NCBI GenBank assembly: GCA_037954325.1
Contig: JBBMNZ010000031.1
Location: 2,412,501-2,476,500 of the forward strand
DNA from: Fistularia commersonii
Taxonomy: Eukaryota > Chordata > Actinopteri > Syngnathiformes > Fistulariidae
Direction of reading: 5' to 3'
Length of the DNA: 64,000 nucleotides
Under the pieces are notes generated by a model. It was not told where the DNA came from. It searched no databases and worked only from the letters and a program-made list of their open reading frames with translations. The position numbers and the translations under genes were made by a program. Shown here piece after piece: positions 1 to 10,861 of this stretch; position 1 is the stretch's first letter; every line of letters begins with the position of its first letter.

Positions 1-159
1 TATAATAAAAATAATAGTGGTAGTAGTAGAAGTACTTGTAAAAGTCATAGTAGCAGCAGTAGTTGTAGTTGTATTTAGTAGCGGTATTGTTATAATTCCG
101 ATTATTATTGTTATTATTATTATTATTATTATCATTATCATCATTATTATTATTATTAT

Positions 160-196
<37 letters not shown>

Positions 197-198
197 CA
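1..198. repeat. Trinucleotide microsatellite block (GTA/TTA/ATT)
   Basis: Impure runs of GTA, then ATT/ATC, then a purer AGT run occupy the window start. Any open frame here is a homopolymer peptide (poly-Ile, poly-Ser) and is not coding. Confidence 0.9.
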
Positions 199-842
199 TT
201 TTAAACAACTGATGCAACTTAAAGAAAACAGCAGTATAATGAACTACAAAACTATAAACTCTTGTTATACTAATTACAGAAAAATAAAACCAAAAAAATA
301 ATGAATGAACAAATAAATTCATAACCACACGGTTCCATTTCAATGAAACACGGCGTGAAATCCACGAGTGATGAATTGGTGTCAAAGGCTGCGCTGCTCA
401 GGGACTTCACACCGCAAACATTGCGAAACCCCATGAACACAAAGGAAAAGGCTATATTTAGCACCGCCTTATATTGTCTCAAAGAAACATGCACCTGCAT
501 TTAACGCAAAATTAAAAATGTACGATCGCCAGCATAGGACACTTACACAAAGAAAATGGAAACAAGGCTGCATTGTCATATCATAAATACAAACCTCAAA
601 GGAGCCACAACCCTATTACAAGTCCAAGGAGAAAGAAGGAAAGCTACTTTAATGCATCTTTCATGAGTTTGGCCTCCCGGTCGCAGCGTCCCCTGGTAGC
701 CCAGCTGGCTATCTGGCAAGCACGGCACCTCCCTGTGGACCCCGGATCCCACCTCCATCCGCCCCCGAGCGGCGCATTTTTGGGGGCTTTGGATCAGATT
801 ACCATCCCAGCATGGTAATATACACCAGTGTGGCCTGAACTG
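199..842. other. Unique stretch, no gene recognised; GC-rich patch 660-800
   Basis: AT-rich unique DNA. From about 660 to 800 base composition turns GC-rich, with several CpG sites and short open frames on both strands (573-818 plus, 576-758 minus). The frames have no recognisable domain. This could be a relic repeat or a conserved non-coding piece; nothing here settles it. Confidence 0.4.
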
Positions 843-857
843 TGGTGTTTGTCGTGT

Positions 858-915
<58 letters not shown>

Positions 916-916
916 G
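843..916. repeat. (TG)n microsatellite
   Basis: About 35 nearly perfect TG dinucleotides with a few T or C interruptions at both ends. Confidence 0.95.
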
Positions 917-1530
917 TTTGAAAGAGTCAGTGAGGATGGATTTCAGTATCTCCACTCCGTGTGGCTCCCTTGACTATCAGTCTTAATCAGTCCTTAGTCG
1001 GTCTGTATCTCATCCCTCTGCAGACAACACGGAGATTACCTTCTTCCTTGTCCCTGTTTTGTGTATTGAACGGACCTGGAAATCCTCAGCTGATACCGAG
1101 TGCGATAACAAAATGACAGTCTTGCCCGTTCTGACACTATTGGAAACACAAAGGAACTAAAAAAAAAAAATAGTTTGTAAGAATGTGTTATCTTTTTCTG
1201 ATAAATTACTCCTAAACTGGTTTTCTTTAATTCAGTTTTGGGAAAAAAAAAAATGGGTTCAAAGTAAGACTACGGTAAAAAAAAAAAAAGAAAACTCACT
1301 ATGTTTGAATGTATTATTATTATAATACATGAAACTAATAAACAAGGTAAATAATCTGAGGAAATGGAGGTCCTTTGAAAACTGGCAGTGGAACTGACAA
1401 TATTATCCAACAACAATGGAACACATTAAAATATCTTGTGAAAATAAAGGTTTCTGGGCTGATTTCCTTTAATTGAGAGATGGGGTCATTTGTCAATCAC
1501 AGAGCCGCATACGGACGAAAAAAACCAAAC
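917..1530. other. Unique stretch, nothing recognised
   Basis: AT-rich unique DNA with three short A runs near 1160, 1245 and 1280. I see no open frame, RNA gene or repeat motif that I can support. Confidence 0.4.
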
Positions 1531-3530
1531 GCCATCCATCCATCTTCCCCTGCTTATCTGAAAGCCAGATCGTTGGGACAGCAGCCGGAGCAGTGAGGCC
1601 CAGACCTCCCTCTCCCCCGCCACATGGTCCAGCTCCTCTGGGGAGACCCAAAGGCGTTCGCAGGCCAGTCTGGAGACATAGTGTCTCCCCCATGTCCTGG
1701 GTCTTCCCCATGTTCTCCTCCCAGATGGACATACCCGGTGAACCTCCCCCGGGAGTCTTCAAGCAGGCATCCTGACCAGATTCCCGAGTCACCTCATCTG
1801 ACTCCTCTCTATGTGGAGGAATGGGTGCTCTACACCGAGCTCCTCCCGGATGACCAAACTTCTCACCCTATCTCTAAGGGAGAGTCCAGACACCCTGTGA
1901 AGAAAACTCATTTCGGCCGGTTTTATCCGCGACCTTGTTCTTTCGGTCACCACTCACAGCTTGTGACCACAAATCAGGGTGGGAACGTAGATCGACTGGT
2001 AAATTGACAGCTTTGCCTTTTGGCTCAGCTCCCTCTTCACCGTGACAGACCAGTCTCCCATCACTGCAGAAGCTGCGCTGATCCGCCTGATGATCCCCTC
2101 CCCTGATGAACCGATCCCCTCGATGCCCTGGCCGCATGCCGCTTGGCCTGCCGGTACCTGTCATCTGCGTCTGAACCCCACAGGCATCCCTCATTGCTGG
2201 AGTCCACCAGGGGGTTGTAGGGCTGCCGCCCAGACAGGCGCTGACCGCCTTAGGGCCACAGCTTCAGTCTGCCACTTCAACAATGGAAGCATGGAACAAG
2301 GACTATTAGGATTCAATGTCCCTTGCCTCCCTTGGGACATGGTTGTAGTTCTGCGGTGAGGAGGTGGTTCTGAGGCGGGTGTTGAAACTCCTTCTGACAG
2401 GGGACTCTGCCAGATATTCCCAGCAGACCTTCACATTACGTTTGGGTCTGTCAGGTTTGACCAGCATCCTCCCCCATCGTCGTAGCCAGCTCACCACCAA
2501 GTGGTGACAGCTCAACCCCTCTCTTCACCAGAGTGTCCAGGATATGTGGCAGCAACTATGATGACATGACCACAAGGTTGATCAAAGAACAGTGGCCTAT
2601 GGTGTGTTGATATCAAGTGCACATATGGACACCTTTATAATTGAACATGGTGTTCATTTTGGACAATCGGTGATGAGCACAGAAGGCAAATAATAAGACA
2701 TCACTCGGGTTCAGATCAGGTTCGCTGTTCCTCCCAATCACGCCCTTCCAAATTGCACTGTCATTGCCCACATGACCTTTGAAATATCCTAGTAGGACAA
2801 GGGAGTCCGTGGTAGGAGCATTCTCGAGAAACCCCGAGAGCAGTGGGTAAACTGAACTTTTGTTTGTGCACAGCTACAAACAACAGTAATAGCCCGTCCC
2901 CCCACCTTAAGGCAGAAAGAGGGTACACTCTCTACCAACGGTTTTAACCTCAATGTAGAGGCGCCGAGTTGGGGGGGGCAATCAATATGCCCACACCTGC
3001 TTGGCGCCACTCACTTGGAGCAACTCCAAAGTAAAAAAATAGTCCAGCCCCTTTCAAGAGACCTGGTTCCAGACTCCACGCTGTGCGTCAAGATGAGTCC
3101 TACTATATCTAGGCAGAATCTCTCAGCGTATTGCACCAACTCGGGCTCATTCCATGAGAGAGAGATGACATTCCATGTCTCAAGTCCCAGCTTCAACAGC
3201 CAAGGATTGGACTGCCAAGGTCCCCCTCTATGGCCAGCGCCACAGGGAGGGGTCCACAGGGAGGTGCCATGTTTACAATGCACTTAACCCCCTTGGTTGT
3301 TCCTGTGGGTGTTGAGCCCAGAGACCCATGTCAGTCCTTCAGGCTGTGCCGAGCCCCACGAGTGATGACCTGGCCACCAGGCCCTCGCCATTGAGCCCAG
3401 GCCCCGGGCCTGGCTCCAGGACTGGGCCCGGTGACCCACATCTGGGCAAGGGAAGACTGGATCCAATATTTTGCATTTTCATTGGGATCCTCTGAACTTC
3501 GCTTTGTCTGGTCCTTCATCAGTGCGAAAA
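1531..3530 (-). mobile_element. Rex3-type (RTE clade) LINE, copy A, internally deleted
   Basis: Read on the minus strand, the element runs from 5-prime-UTR-like sequence at about 3530 to a 3-prime tail of GATG units at about 1531. The endonuclease region is recognisable from 3280 down to 2300: the TWNV start (3183-3166), a DIVGL motif and the DHHLVVSW-like segment near 2500. After a segment near 2180 the reverse transcriptase is missing, and the text jumps to the C-terminal end with the GREVWASLL-like region near 1600. Frameshifts and stops interrupt every part. Rex3 elements copy themselves by target-primed reverse transcription; this copy cannot. Its 5-prime end abuts the unexplained frame at 3534-4094. 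Assignment rests on similarity to copy B (22785-25577), which carries the diagnostic RT motifs. Confidence 0.8.
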
Positions 3531-3533
3531 TCA

Positions 3534-4094
3534 TCACCTTCGGAGTACTCCATATACAGTACCACTTTTCAAAAACCCTGCTTTGTTGTGATTTGGACTC
3601 AGCGTGACATTTTCAACCACCCCCATGCTACCGACAGTTCCAACTGCAACACTCATCATAAGTAGATCATCTTGGAATTTATTAGTTTTGATAGACAATT
3701 CCTTTAAGATAGAAATCTGACCCCCCGGCCTCTCCGGGGAGAAGAGCTTGTCTTCCCTTTTGATGTTTTCAGAGAAACCTTGGCCGTGTTTATCCAGAGT
3801 GTAAGCATGTCTGACAGGGAAAGCGAGCTCTAACAAGCGTGCCGCTCTTTGAGAACCACCATACATCATCCTCTTCATCAGCAGAGCTCCCTGTGAGGCA
3901 ATGTCATGAAGAGCAACCTCTGGAATTTTCCATCTGTAGCTCCTGTGACCATTCAGGGGCATCATGTTTTGGAAACTGGTGTCTGTTCTGCGGCATCGGA
4001 GTTGATAAACATGGCTATCGCCACTGAGGTAGAAGAGGGACTCGTGTTCTGGGTTTTGTTTGCAGAGAACGTCCACCAAGCGCTCCAGTGACAA
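3534..4094 (-). CDS. Unidentified open frame of 186 codons
   Basis: This is the longest frame in the window that no known repeat explains. It stays open from an upstream stop at 4143-4145 to a stop at 3534-3536, so it extends about 16 codons upstream of the listed TTG start and has no convincing ATG start. The inferred protein has mixed composition, no signal peptide or membrane segment, and no motif I recognise. A splice-acceptor-like pyrimidine tract ending in AG (4115-4116 on the plus strand) precedes it, and an AAG/GTGATG donor-like site overlaps its end, so it could be an internal exon. Rex3 copy A abuts its 3-prime end on the same strand, so it may instead belong to an unknown retroelement or be chance. 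Function unknown. Confidence 0.3.
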   Translation of the reverse strand: MSLERLVDVLCKQNPEHESLFYLSGDSHVYQLRCRRTDTSFQNMMPLNGHRSYRWKIPEVALHDIASQGALLMKRMMYGGSQRAARLLELAFPVRHAYTLDKHGQGFSENIKREDKLFSPERPGGQISILKELSIKTNKFQDDLLMMSVAVGTVGSMGVVENVTLSPNHNKAGFLKSGTVYGVLRR

Positions 4095-4145
4095 ACATTG
4101 GTCAGTCAGAGTTCCTGATGAACAAGATGAATGGGAACATGTTTA

Positions 4146-4766
4146 TTCTTTGGCCGACGTTGGTATAATGACATAGTGCTTCAGGAGAATTAAACAAAGA
4201 CTGCAGCACTGTCTTTATTTTTAATTCTAATTAAATTGCATTCTGACATTTGCAGTTGGTATTATGCTGAATGATCACATTTCTTTCTGGCTGAAACAAA
4301 TCCCGAAATCAAAATGATTGGAAATGAGTTTTCAAATAAATTGACAGAAATGGAAATTCATCTTTCCGATACAGTTACCTAAAATTACTACTTTCTGTCT
4401 TGCTCCCACATATGTTTATCATGTATCTTCATGCATCTACCTCTAAATATATATGTATTTATATCTTTTTTAAACGTATTCATATATTGATATATTTATA
4501 TATCTTTACAAAATTATATTTAAATATTTATAACGTTTTGCTGTCTGTGTTTATTAGCTTCAACCAAACAGCCAGTGAATGTTTTGCCGGTTTGACGGCA
4601 GGAATGCCGTAACAGCACCTCGGACGAGTTGTGGGAGTGAAGTGTATCTGGCATCCTGCTCTCCGACAATCATCAAACACTTGAGGAACTTCACGTGTTC
4701 CATCACTTTCCTCCTCCACAATCCGTATGTTGCTGAGGGTCATAACCTGCAATCTACTTAACAAAA

Positions 4767-4770
<4 letters not shown>
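4146..4770. other. AT-rich unique stretch; weak coding-like patch 4575-4765
   Basis: Mostly AT-rich DNA with ATAT-rich segments. From 4575 to 4765 GC content rises and both strands have frames of about 60-78 codons (4528-4764 minus, 4579-4761 plus). No domain is recognisable. A decayed mobile element or exon relic are both possible. Confidence 0.35.
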
Positions 4771-4772
<2 letters not shown>

Positions 4773-4797
<25 letters not shown>

Positions 4798-4799
4798 TA
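4773..4799. repeat. (AT)n microsatellite
   Basis: An A run followed by about 13 AT units. Confidence 0.9.
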
Positions 4800-5035
4800 G
4801 TAAACTACAACTATTTGTTTTTTGAGCATATAAATGATGGATTCATAGAAACAGTACAGCAATAGCAATAACAGTAATAAGAATTATACTATTAATGATA
4901 ATATGTATTCCTTATATCCTACTCCTATTTCTTCTTGTTTTTTCAACACTTTGATGGAATGTCTGACATATTTACATGACAACAACAACAACTGCAACAA
5001 ATATGCGAATAGTCTTACTGAGAAAATAATTTGGA

Positions 5036-5135
5036 AAAATGCTGAGAAAAAGACAAAGAATAAGAATAATGTTAAGAATAAAAATGAGGCTAGGAATATT
5101 GCTAAGAATGATACAAGAATAACACTGAGAATTAT
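5036..5135. repeat. Degenerate AAGAATAATGCT tandem repeat, locus 1
   Basis: Impure tandem copies of a motif of the form AAGAATAATGCT, in 6- to 18-base multiples. The same motif forms a second array at 6661-6910. Confidence 0.7.
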
Positions 5136-5381
5136 CCATCCATCCATGGCCTTGCATTTCATTCTGTGGCCTTCAGTAGTACTCCATTTTTGGCTATAAA
5201 AAACATCTTATTCTTCAGAAATGCAGTATAAAGAGCTGTAACATGCAGAGATAACTTGTGTTGCCACAATAAATGCTGTTGCTGAAGAAACAAACCTGGA
5301 GTGCACAGGCCTCCTTCTACTGCAGCTGCAACTGCGACCCACATAAACAAGCAACAACAATACCTTCATAAAACTGCAATA

Positions 5382-5890
5382 TTACTTTGGACAATAGAAC
5401 CATTTTACCCACCCAAAATTCTGATTATTCACAAAATCCATCCTCCTTTCTTTCCTCAAGAAGAGTTCAAATACTCTGTCACATAGGTTATCCGTGTGCT
5501 TCAGCTCCATCAAGAAGTCCTTCTCTACCGCCATCAAAGCTGATGCTGAAAGTGGAGCCTGGCCTGTCGTATTTCTGGCATAAGTTTTAATTCGCTTTAG
5601 GGCCGAAAACGTTTGCTCGACAGAAGCAGTGGACAACGAGATGGTCAGCGCCAAACACACAAACGTGTATTGACGTTCTCTCTTTGACATCAGCTTGATA
5701 TCCATATGATCCGGAAGATAAGACTGTGCTGCAACTTTACCCAGACATTAATTTTACACCAAAAATTGGATAATAAGACCTGCGATGTTATTGTCTTGTT
5801 TCCCTCTGGTATCTTCTTGGAATCTGATAAAACGCTCCTTGATACCTGTGCCCGTTACATAACAAAGGACCAGTGTGAGCTGTGCTAACT
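5382..5890 (-). pseudogene. hAT-family transposase remnant
   Basis: Two colinear pieces on the minus strand. The upstream piece (5887-5760) encodes a segment with GTGIKERFI and DNNIAGLIIQFL, typical of ZMYM1-like hAT transposases. A stop-bearing junction then leads to the C-terminal dimerisation region (5705-5382), marked by TASVEQTFSALKRIKTYARN and an MELKHTD-like segment ending in RKERRMDF. That SVEQTFSALK motif is the hallmark of the hAT C-terminal domain. The BED finger and the RNase H-like catalytic core are missing, so this copy is inactive. Sequence up to about 6190 may be more of the same element, but no terminal inverted repeats were found to set its limits. Confidence 0.85.
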
Positions 5891-6540
5891 TACTCGCTAC
5901 GCTGTGTTACTTGATGTCAAAGTCAAATTTATGAACCTGGTGTCGTTCCAAACTCCATGTCTATCAGAGGAAAATAACAACCACTCCCAACATTACAATT
6001 TGCAGTGTTCCTCGGAGCCTGTGAGTCAGGGGTGTCGCTCATAGTTAGCTGACTGAAAGTGACAGACAAATCCTTTTCCTCACTGTAGCAAGCCCCTTAG
6101 CTCTGGCTAGTACACTCTCTGATTATCCAATCAAAAGGCGTGTGACACACTGATGTTACCGTGCCCTTCTAGAAGGCCTTGATGTCGCAACTCAAAATCT
6201 GATGCGTTGAAGCATCAGTTTCATCAACACTTATTTCTTACCACAGTACTTGTGAATCTGATTCTGCGAGCCTCCAGGCAGATTTCTTTGACTTTGACCC
6301 TGCCTGATTACTAATAATGGCTGAAATGTGATTATTTGACTGTTTTACTATCAAAATACATGTCTGGAAGCAGCAGAGCCAGGGAAAAAGCTATGAAAGA
6401 TAGTAGAGAGACCATATTGAATTATTTAATAAGAATTCATGGATAAAATATAATTAAAATCAGTCTGTGATACAGATATTTTTCAGGCCAGCAGAGAAGG
6501 CTTTACAAGCCCTGACAGCAGTTTTCTTCCAATTCACTTT
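5891..6540. other. No gene seen; possible continuation of hAT element
   Basis: Unique-looking DNA without long open frames. The first 300 bases may be flanking sequence of the hAT transposase remnant; the rest shows nothing I recognise. Confidence 0.35.
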
Positions 6541-6544
6541 CTGT

Positions 6545-6655
6545 AGGTACAGGTAAGTGGATTGCGGGAGGAAACCTGTGCAGGCAAGGGGAGAACATGC
6601 AAACTCCACACAGAAAGGTCCCTTTTCGTATTCACTAAATATTGCGCCACCAGGC
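6545..6655 (-). repeat. Teleost dispersed repeat (called R1 here), fragment
   Basis: Contains the GGGAGGAAACC and GGGGAGAACATGCAAACTCC landmarks of a dispersed repeat that recurs about 15 times in this window and is familiar from fish genomes. Confidence 0.75.
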
Positions 6656-6660
6656 CACCC

Positions 6661-6869
6661 ATGCTGAGAATAATCCTAAGAATAATGCTAAGAATGAAAA
6701 AAAAAAAAAAAAAAAAAAAGTAATGCTAGTGGTAGAATAATGCTTAGAACAATTCTACGAATAAGAATTATACTAAAAAAAAAAAAAAGAATAATGCTAA
6801 GAATAATGGCTAGAATAATTCTAAGAATAAGAATAATGCTAAGAAAAATGCTAAGAATGAGAATAATGC

Positions 6870-6901
<32 letters not shown>

Positions 6902-6915
6902 TTAATATTAGTAAT
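6661..6915. repeat. Degenerate AAGAATAATGCT array, locus 2, with A runs and (AAT)n
   Basis: Long impure array with the same unit as 5036-5135, interrupted by a 22-base A run (about 6698-6719) and grading into (AAT)n at 6869-6910. Open frames across it encode only Ile/Leu/Arg low-complexity sequence. Confidence 0.8.
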
Positions 6916-7680
6916 AATAATAATGATCAGCGTAAATATGCCAAATATGATACCAACACTGGGCCTGTGCCGAGATATTAACTTACTTTCTGTGGTTAAC
7001 AATTCAATCAATGAATATAAAAACATAATATATAATCTCCAATAACCTAACACATGTACAACGCAAAAGACCTGTGAAATGGAAACAAAACAAATCATTA
7101 ATTATGGTTCGCCCTTTCCACATGTTGGGAGAAACAGTCAGCACCACAATCCCCAGCTGTACCATCCAAAAAGGTGTTAATGTCCACAATGGCCTGGCGT
7201 TCTTGTGGAGATAAGCATTAACAAAACCTGCTGCAGGGACGCTCATTTATGTGCTCGTGCAAGCTTCGGCTCTGTGATTAAGTTCAAATCTCATGCTTCG
7301 ACATTGCGCTGAGATTATCAGTAGCTCAGTGTTTGATCCAGAACATCACCAGAAATCATAATGCCAAAATGGCACAAAACACACACATACACACACACAC
7401 ATCATCCCTTGGTCCCTTGTGACACTGAACCCTTTGTATGGATGGGATCATTTTTTATAATTCAATATAACATTTTTCTTTTATTTTTATGGGGTCTACT
7501 GATCCGAAATACACACTCCAACAGTTGCTTTTGAGCAGTTTGACGACACTTTCTCCTAATTCCATTTATCACAAACAAAGCCAATGATAGAGGTAAACTA
7601 CTGAGCTTTATAAATACCAAAGGGATATAATTCAAGGGCTTTCACCTCCTGTCTCTGTTGGAATTCCAATGGCAGTCATT
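6916..7680. other. Unique stretch, nothing recognised
   Basis: Unique DNA with a short (CA)n near 7378-7402. No supported gene or mobile element. Confidence 0.4.
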
Positions 7681-8060
7681 TATCCCAAACTATCAGAGCA
7701 AATAAATGAATTAAACAATGAAAATGTAAGTGAATACATTAAGAAATGAATGAAAAAAATAAAATGATATATCAAAATGAGATAAAATTAAATAAACAAA
7801 ACATACAAGTAGTAAAATGAATGAAGATAAAAATGAGTACATCAAATGGATTAAATGATACATGAAAAAAATACAAATAAATAACAAATAACTGCAAATC
7901 AAAACACAATACAAAAGTACAGTAAAATAACAAAATAATAAAATACAACACACAAGATAGAATGGAAAATGCAAATAAATAATTATATATACACTGTAAT
8001 AATAACTGAAAAAGCATCAATTTAATTAGATAAATGAATAGAAAAGATAAGTCCTTTTTA
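7681..8060. repeat. A-rich low-complexity tract
   Basis: Impure AATGA/AATAAA-type low-complexity sequence. Frames on the minus strand are Phe/Leu/Ile-rich artefacts of composition. Confidence 0.7.
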
Positions 8061-9100
8061 AAAGAGTTGTAATATAAACCAGCTTTCCTCTATATTGACA
8101 TTTCAATTTTGTGAGGCAACCTGACTTTTCCATAAATCAATCTCATTTTTGACTCATTTCTGCAAAAGGCAATGGGATAGAGACCTTTTCTCCAGACCTG
8201 TTCAAAAACAGCTAGAATCCTGGAGTTTTTGGGGAGTCGAGGGAACATTCTAAAAGTCGTGTTTTTTTTTTTTTTTCCATTGCTCTGTGAAGTCTTACTT
8301 CTGTTCACAATGCAGCAATTTCTCCTCCACTTGTGAATTCAGGGAACAGATGACTTATTTTAAGACCAATGGTGGCCGCGGTTGTCATTTTTTTGATTAC
8401 AAAAAAGTGGTGTGGGGAAAGTTACTTTAAAAAAACAGCATCCTTTTTGAAATTGTTCATTTTTTGTTGTTCTTTTTACCCGCCGGACCTTTTGATGCTC
8501 CGATTTGGCCGCGTCGCAGTCAAATCCCACTGGCGATGTCTCGGCAGCAACTCATTAGCGCGAAAAAGATTTGCTGATGTGATCACTTCCCCCTTGAGTT
8601 TCCGGTTTCATCATCGATAAGACGCTTTCCGGCGTCCAAAATTGGTGTGCTGTATTTATTCACAGACGAAGATGATACAGCGAGGTTTCTGAGTGTTCTG
8701 GAGCTTCTGGAATGAAAATTGTCCATGGAGAAAAATCTCCTTGGGATGGATTCTTGAACTTTTGACACGCTCTTCAACACCCTGATGAAGTATTGCCATA
8801 AATTCTGTAGCATTCCACCTGTGTTTTTATCGACCAGATGCCTTATTTATCTATGTATTGGTTTAATTTAGTTAGTCTCGCCTCTCTCAGTTTTGTTCCT
8901 TTTCCGGGACGTCGCACAAATGAGCCACGATGCGCAACCAGAATGACTTGGCGTGGAAACATGGAGGAGGGAAATGACAAACTGGATGGAATCTGAGCTG
9001 GAGCCAGGTTGATCTTGTCTGTCTCATCAGATGAAACAAACCCTTCGCTTCGCTTGCTTTTGGAAAAGTTCTGTGTGAATTAATAAAATCAGTCCTTCAC
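8061..9100. other. Unique stretch with more CpG than its surroundings
   Basis: No repeat motif is visible. About 8470-8640 and 8900-8960 carry several CpG sites in otherwise balanced sequence. Short open frames (8369-8620 plus, 8583-8813 minus) show no domain. A regulatory or conserved non-coding role is possible but untested. Confidence 0.3.
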
Positions 9101-9260
9101 CCCCAAAAAAACGAAAAAAAAAGCAAGAAATAAAAACACCACCACCACCCATACTACTACTACAACTACAACTACTACGAATAATAATAACAATAATAAT
9201 AATGATAGCAATAATAATAAGAGGAACTATAATAATCATAATGTAATATAATCGATAATT
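9101..9260. repeat. Compound microsatellite (CAC, CTA, AAT)
   Basis: Successive impure runs of ACC/CAC, CTA and AAT trinucleotides. Confidence 0.8.
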
Positions 9261-9662
9261 ATTATCTTTTTCTTCTGATTGACATTTGGTCCTGTAGAAT
9301 GTACAATAATACATTTCCAGTTCACTGTCAATAAACCCAAACAGAAAGAAGCTGTGCTATCATTTCATTAAAAAAAGAGGAGATAAAATATTAATATTAT
9401 TTGTAATACCATGTTTCTGCTCCCCCGGGTCAACCCTCACTTTGCAATTTGTTCCACAGCAGTGAGAAAACTTCAGAGGAATGCAAAGGAGTTACTTGTC
9501 ATTTGTTTCACGGTAGTCAACAATAACACCAGTCATTTTGGGGCAGACAAAACATTGAGGTTTAGAGGATTAAAGAAATAAAATAAAATAAAAACAAAAG
9601 ATGTGGAGCGGTTGGAACATAAAGTAACCTGTTAAAAAACAAAAAACCTCGGAGACAATCAT

Positions 9663-10050
9663 TTATTCATCATCTGTCTTGACTATACTGCCATCCTGTC
9701 ATGCTGGGGGGGGGGCAGGAAGTTCACCCTGGATCAGTTGCCAGTAATTCTGTCCTACATTCATTCATTCATTTGTTCATTCACAAGCTATAGCACCCAC
9801 CATGTTCAGGGTTGCTGGGGTGCTTGAGCCAATCCAAAGCTGTTATTGGGTGAGAGAACAGTTCACCCTGAATAAGTCGCCGGTCAATCACTCATTCATT
9901 CATTCATAATCTATACTTTATTCATTGGGTAACAGGAAAGGTTCAGTCAAGGTCAAAGGGCTGTTAGAGTCTATCTCGGGTATCATTTGCGTTTACCCTG
10001 GACCAGTACACCATCATGAATGTATTCATTCATTCATTCATTACCTATAC
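9663..10050 (-). repeat. Tandem array of an R1 module, first block
   Basis: About three diverged units of roughly 130 bases. Each holds a CATTCATT run, a TATCTATACT segment, a GGGTTGCTGGGG-like core and a CACCCTGGA...AGTCGCC core. This is one module of the R1 dispersed repeat in tandem. The second block is at 10505-10850. Confidence 0.75.
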
Positions 10051-10430
10051 CAGTGATCCCCAACCCCTGGGCCATGTACTGTTACCATTCCATGGATCAA
10101 TTGGTATCGGGCTGCCCAACAAATACCTAATTATTACCATTGGATTTATTATCTGAGTCTGACCCACAAGCTGGCAAAATGAATTAAAATACAGACGTCA
10201 TTGGAAATTTTCTTCTCAAAGGGGATAAGGACCACTGACGAGACAGAAGAAGAGCCTACAACTTCCAAGAAAAAGAGAGCTTTTAACTGACAATACCAGG
10301 AGTTCTAATTGATATTTGGATTTGTTGTGATTCTCACAGACCAAGATCATTATACGCGGCACCCGGCTCTCTAATGAGGCATTGAAGCGTTCTATATAAT
10401 CACATTATGTTGTTGGCATAATGTTATGAG
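10051..10430 (+). mobile_element. hAT (Charlie/ZBED-like) 5-prime fragment
   Basis: Begins with a CAGTGATCCCCAACCCCTGG terminus typical of a hAT group. Downstream, decayed coding sequence matches the N-terminal BED-finger region of ZBED5/Charlie-like transposases (a TTSKKK-like segment and a TRHPALX-like relic near 10350) in shifting frames. No right terminus was found, so it is a truncated insertion lying between the two R1 module blocks. Confidence 0.65.
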
Positions 10431-10504
10431 GAAGTTGCATACGAGTACAAAGTGGATTCAAGTTTATTATTATATTCTCAATATAAACAATCTATGTGCG
10501 TATT

Positions 10505-10850
10505 CTCGGCTCACCCTGGAGCAGTCACCAGTCAATCAATCATTAATTCGTTATCTATACTGCCTACCCTGTACTCAGGGTCTCAGGTGTGCTGAGCCAT
10601 TTTCAGTTGGTCGTTGGTTGACAGTTGGGATTCACCTTGGAGCAGTGGCCTGCCATTCATTCATTCATTCATTCATTCATTCATTCATTCATCCATCCAT
10701 TCATTCATTCATTCATTCATTCATTCATTCATTCATTATCTTTGCTGCCTCCTTCAAGACAGCAGACAGGGTTCATCCAGGACCAATCAACAGCCAATCA
10801 ATCATTTATTCATTTTCTATACTTTCTCTTGTTAAATATTCTTGTTGTGG
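10505..10850 (-). repeat. Tandem array of an R1 module, second block, with (CATT)n
   Basis: Two more module units, with a long CATT tetranucleotide run (about 10656-10738) interrupted by two CATC units. Plus-strand frames here encode only Ser-Phe-Ile-His repeats and are not genes. Confidence 0.8.
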
Positions 10851-10861
10851 CAACTGGACTT

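Noticed and set aside
4528..4764. Possible conserved exon (frames open on both strands)
   Set aside because: No recognisable domain, no clear splice pair, and both strands equally open; left as unassigned.
7711..8020. Phe/Leu-rich frames suggesting membrane proteins
   Set aside because: They result from A-rich DNA read on the opposite strand; no start context, domain or conservation evidence.
9663..10850. Possible CRISPR-like array because units recur with spacers
   Set aside because: Units are about 130 bases, diverged and match a dispersed vertebrate repeat; there are no short identical repeats with unique spacers.
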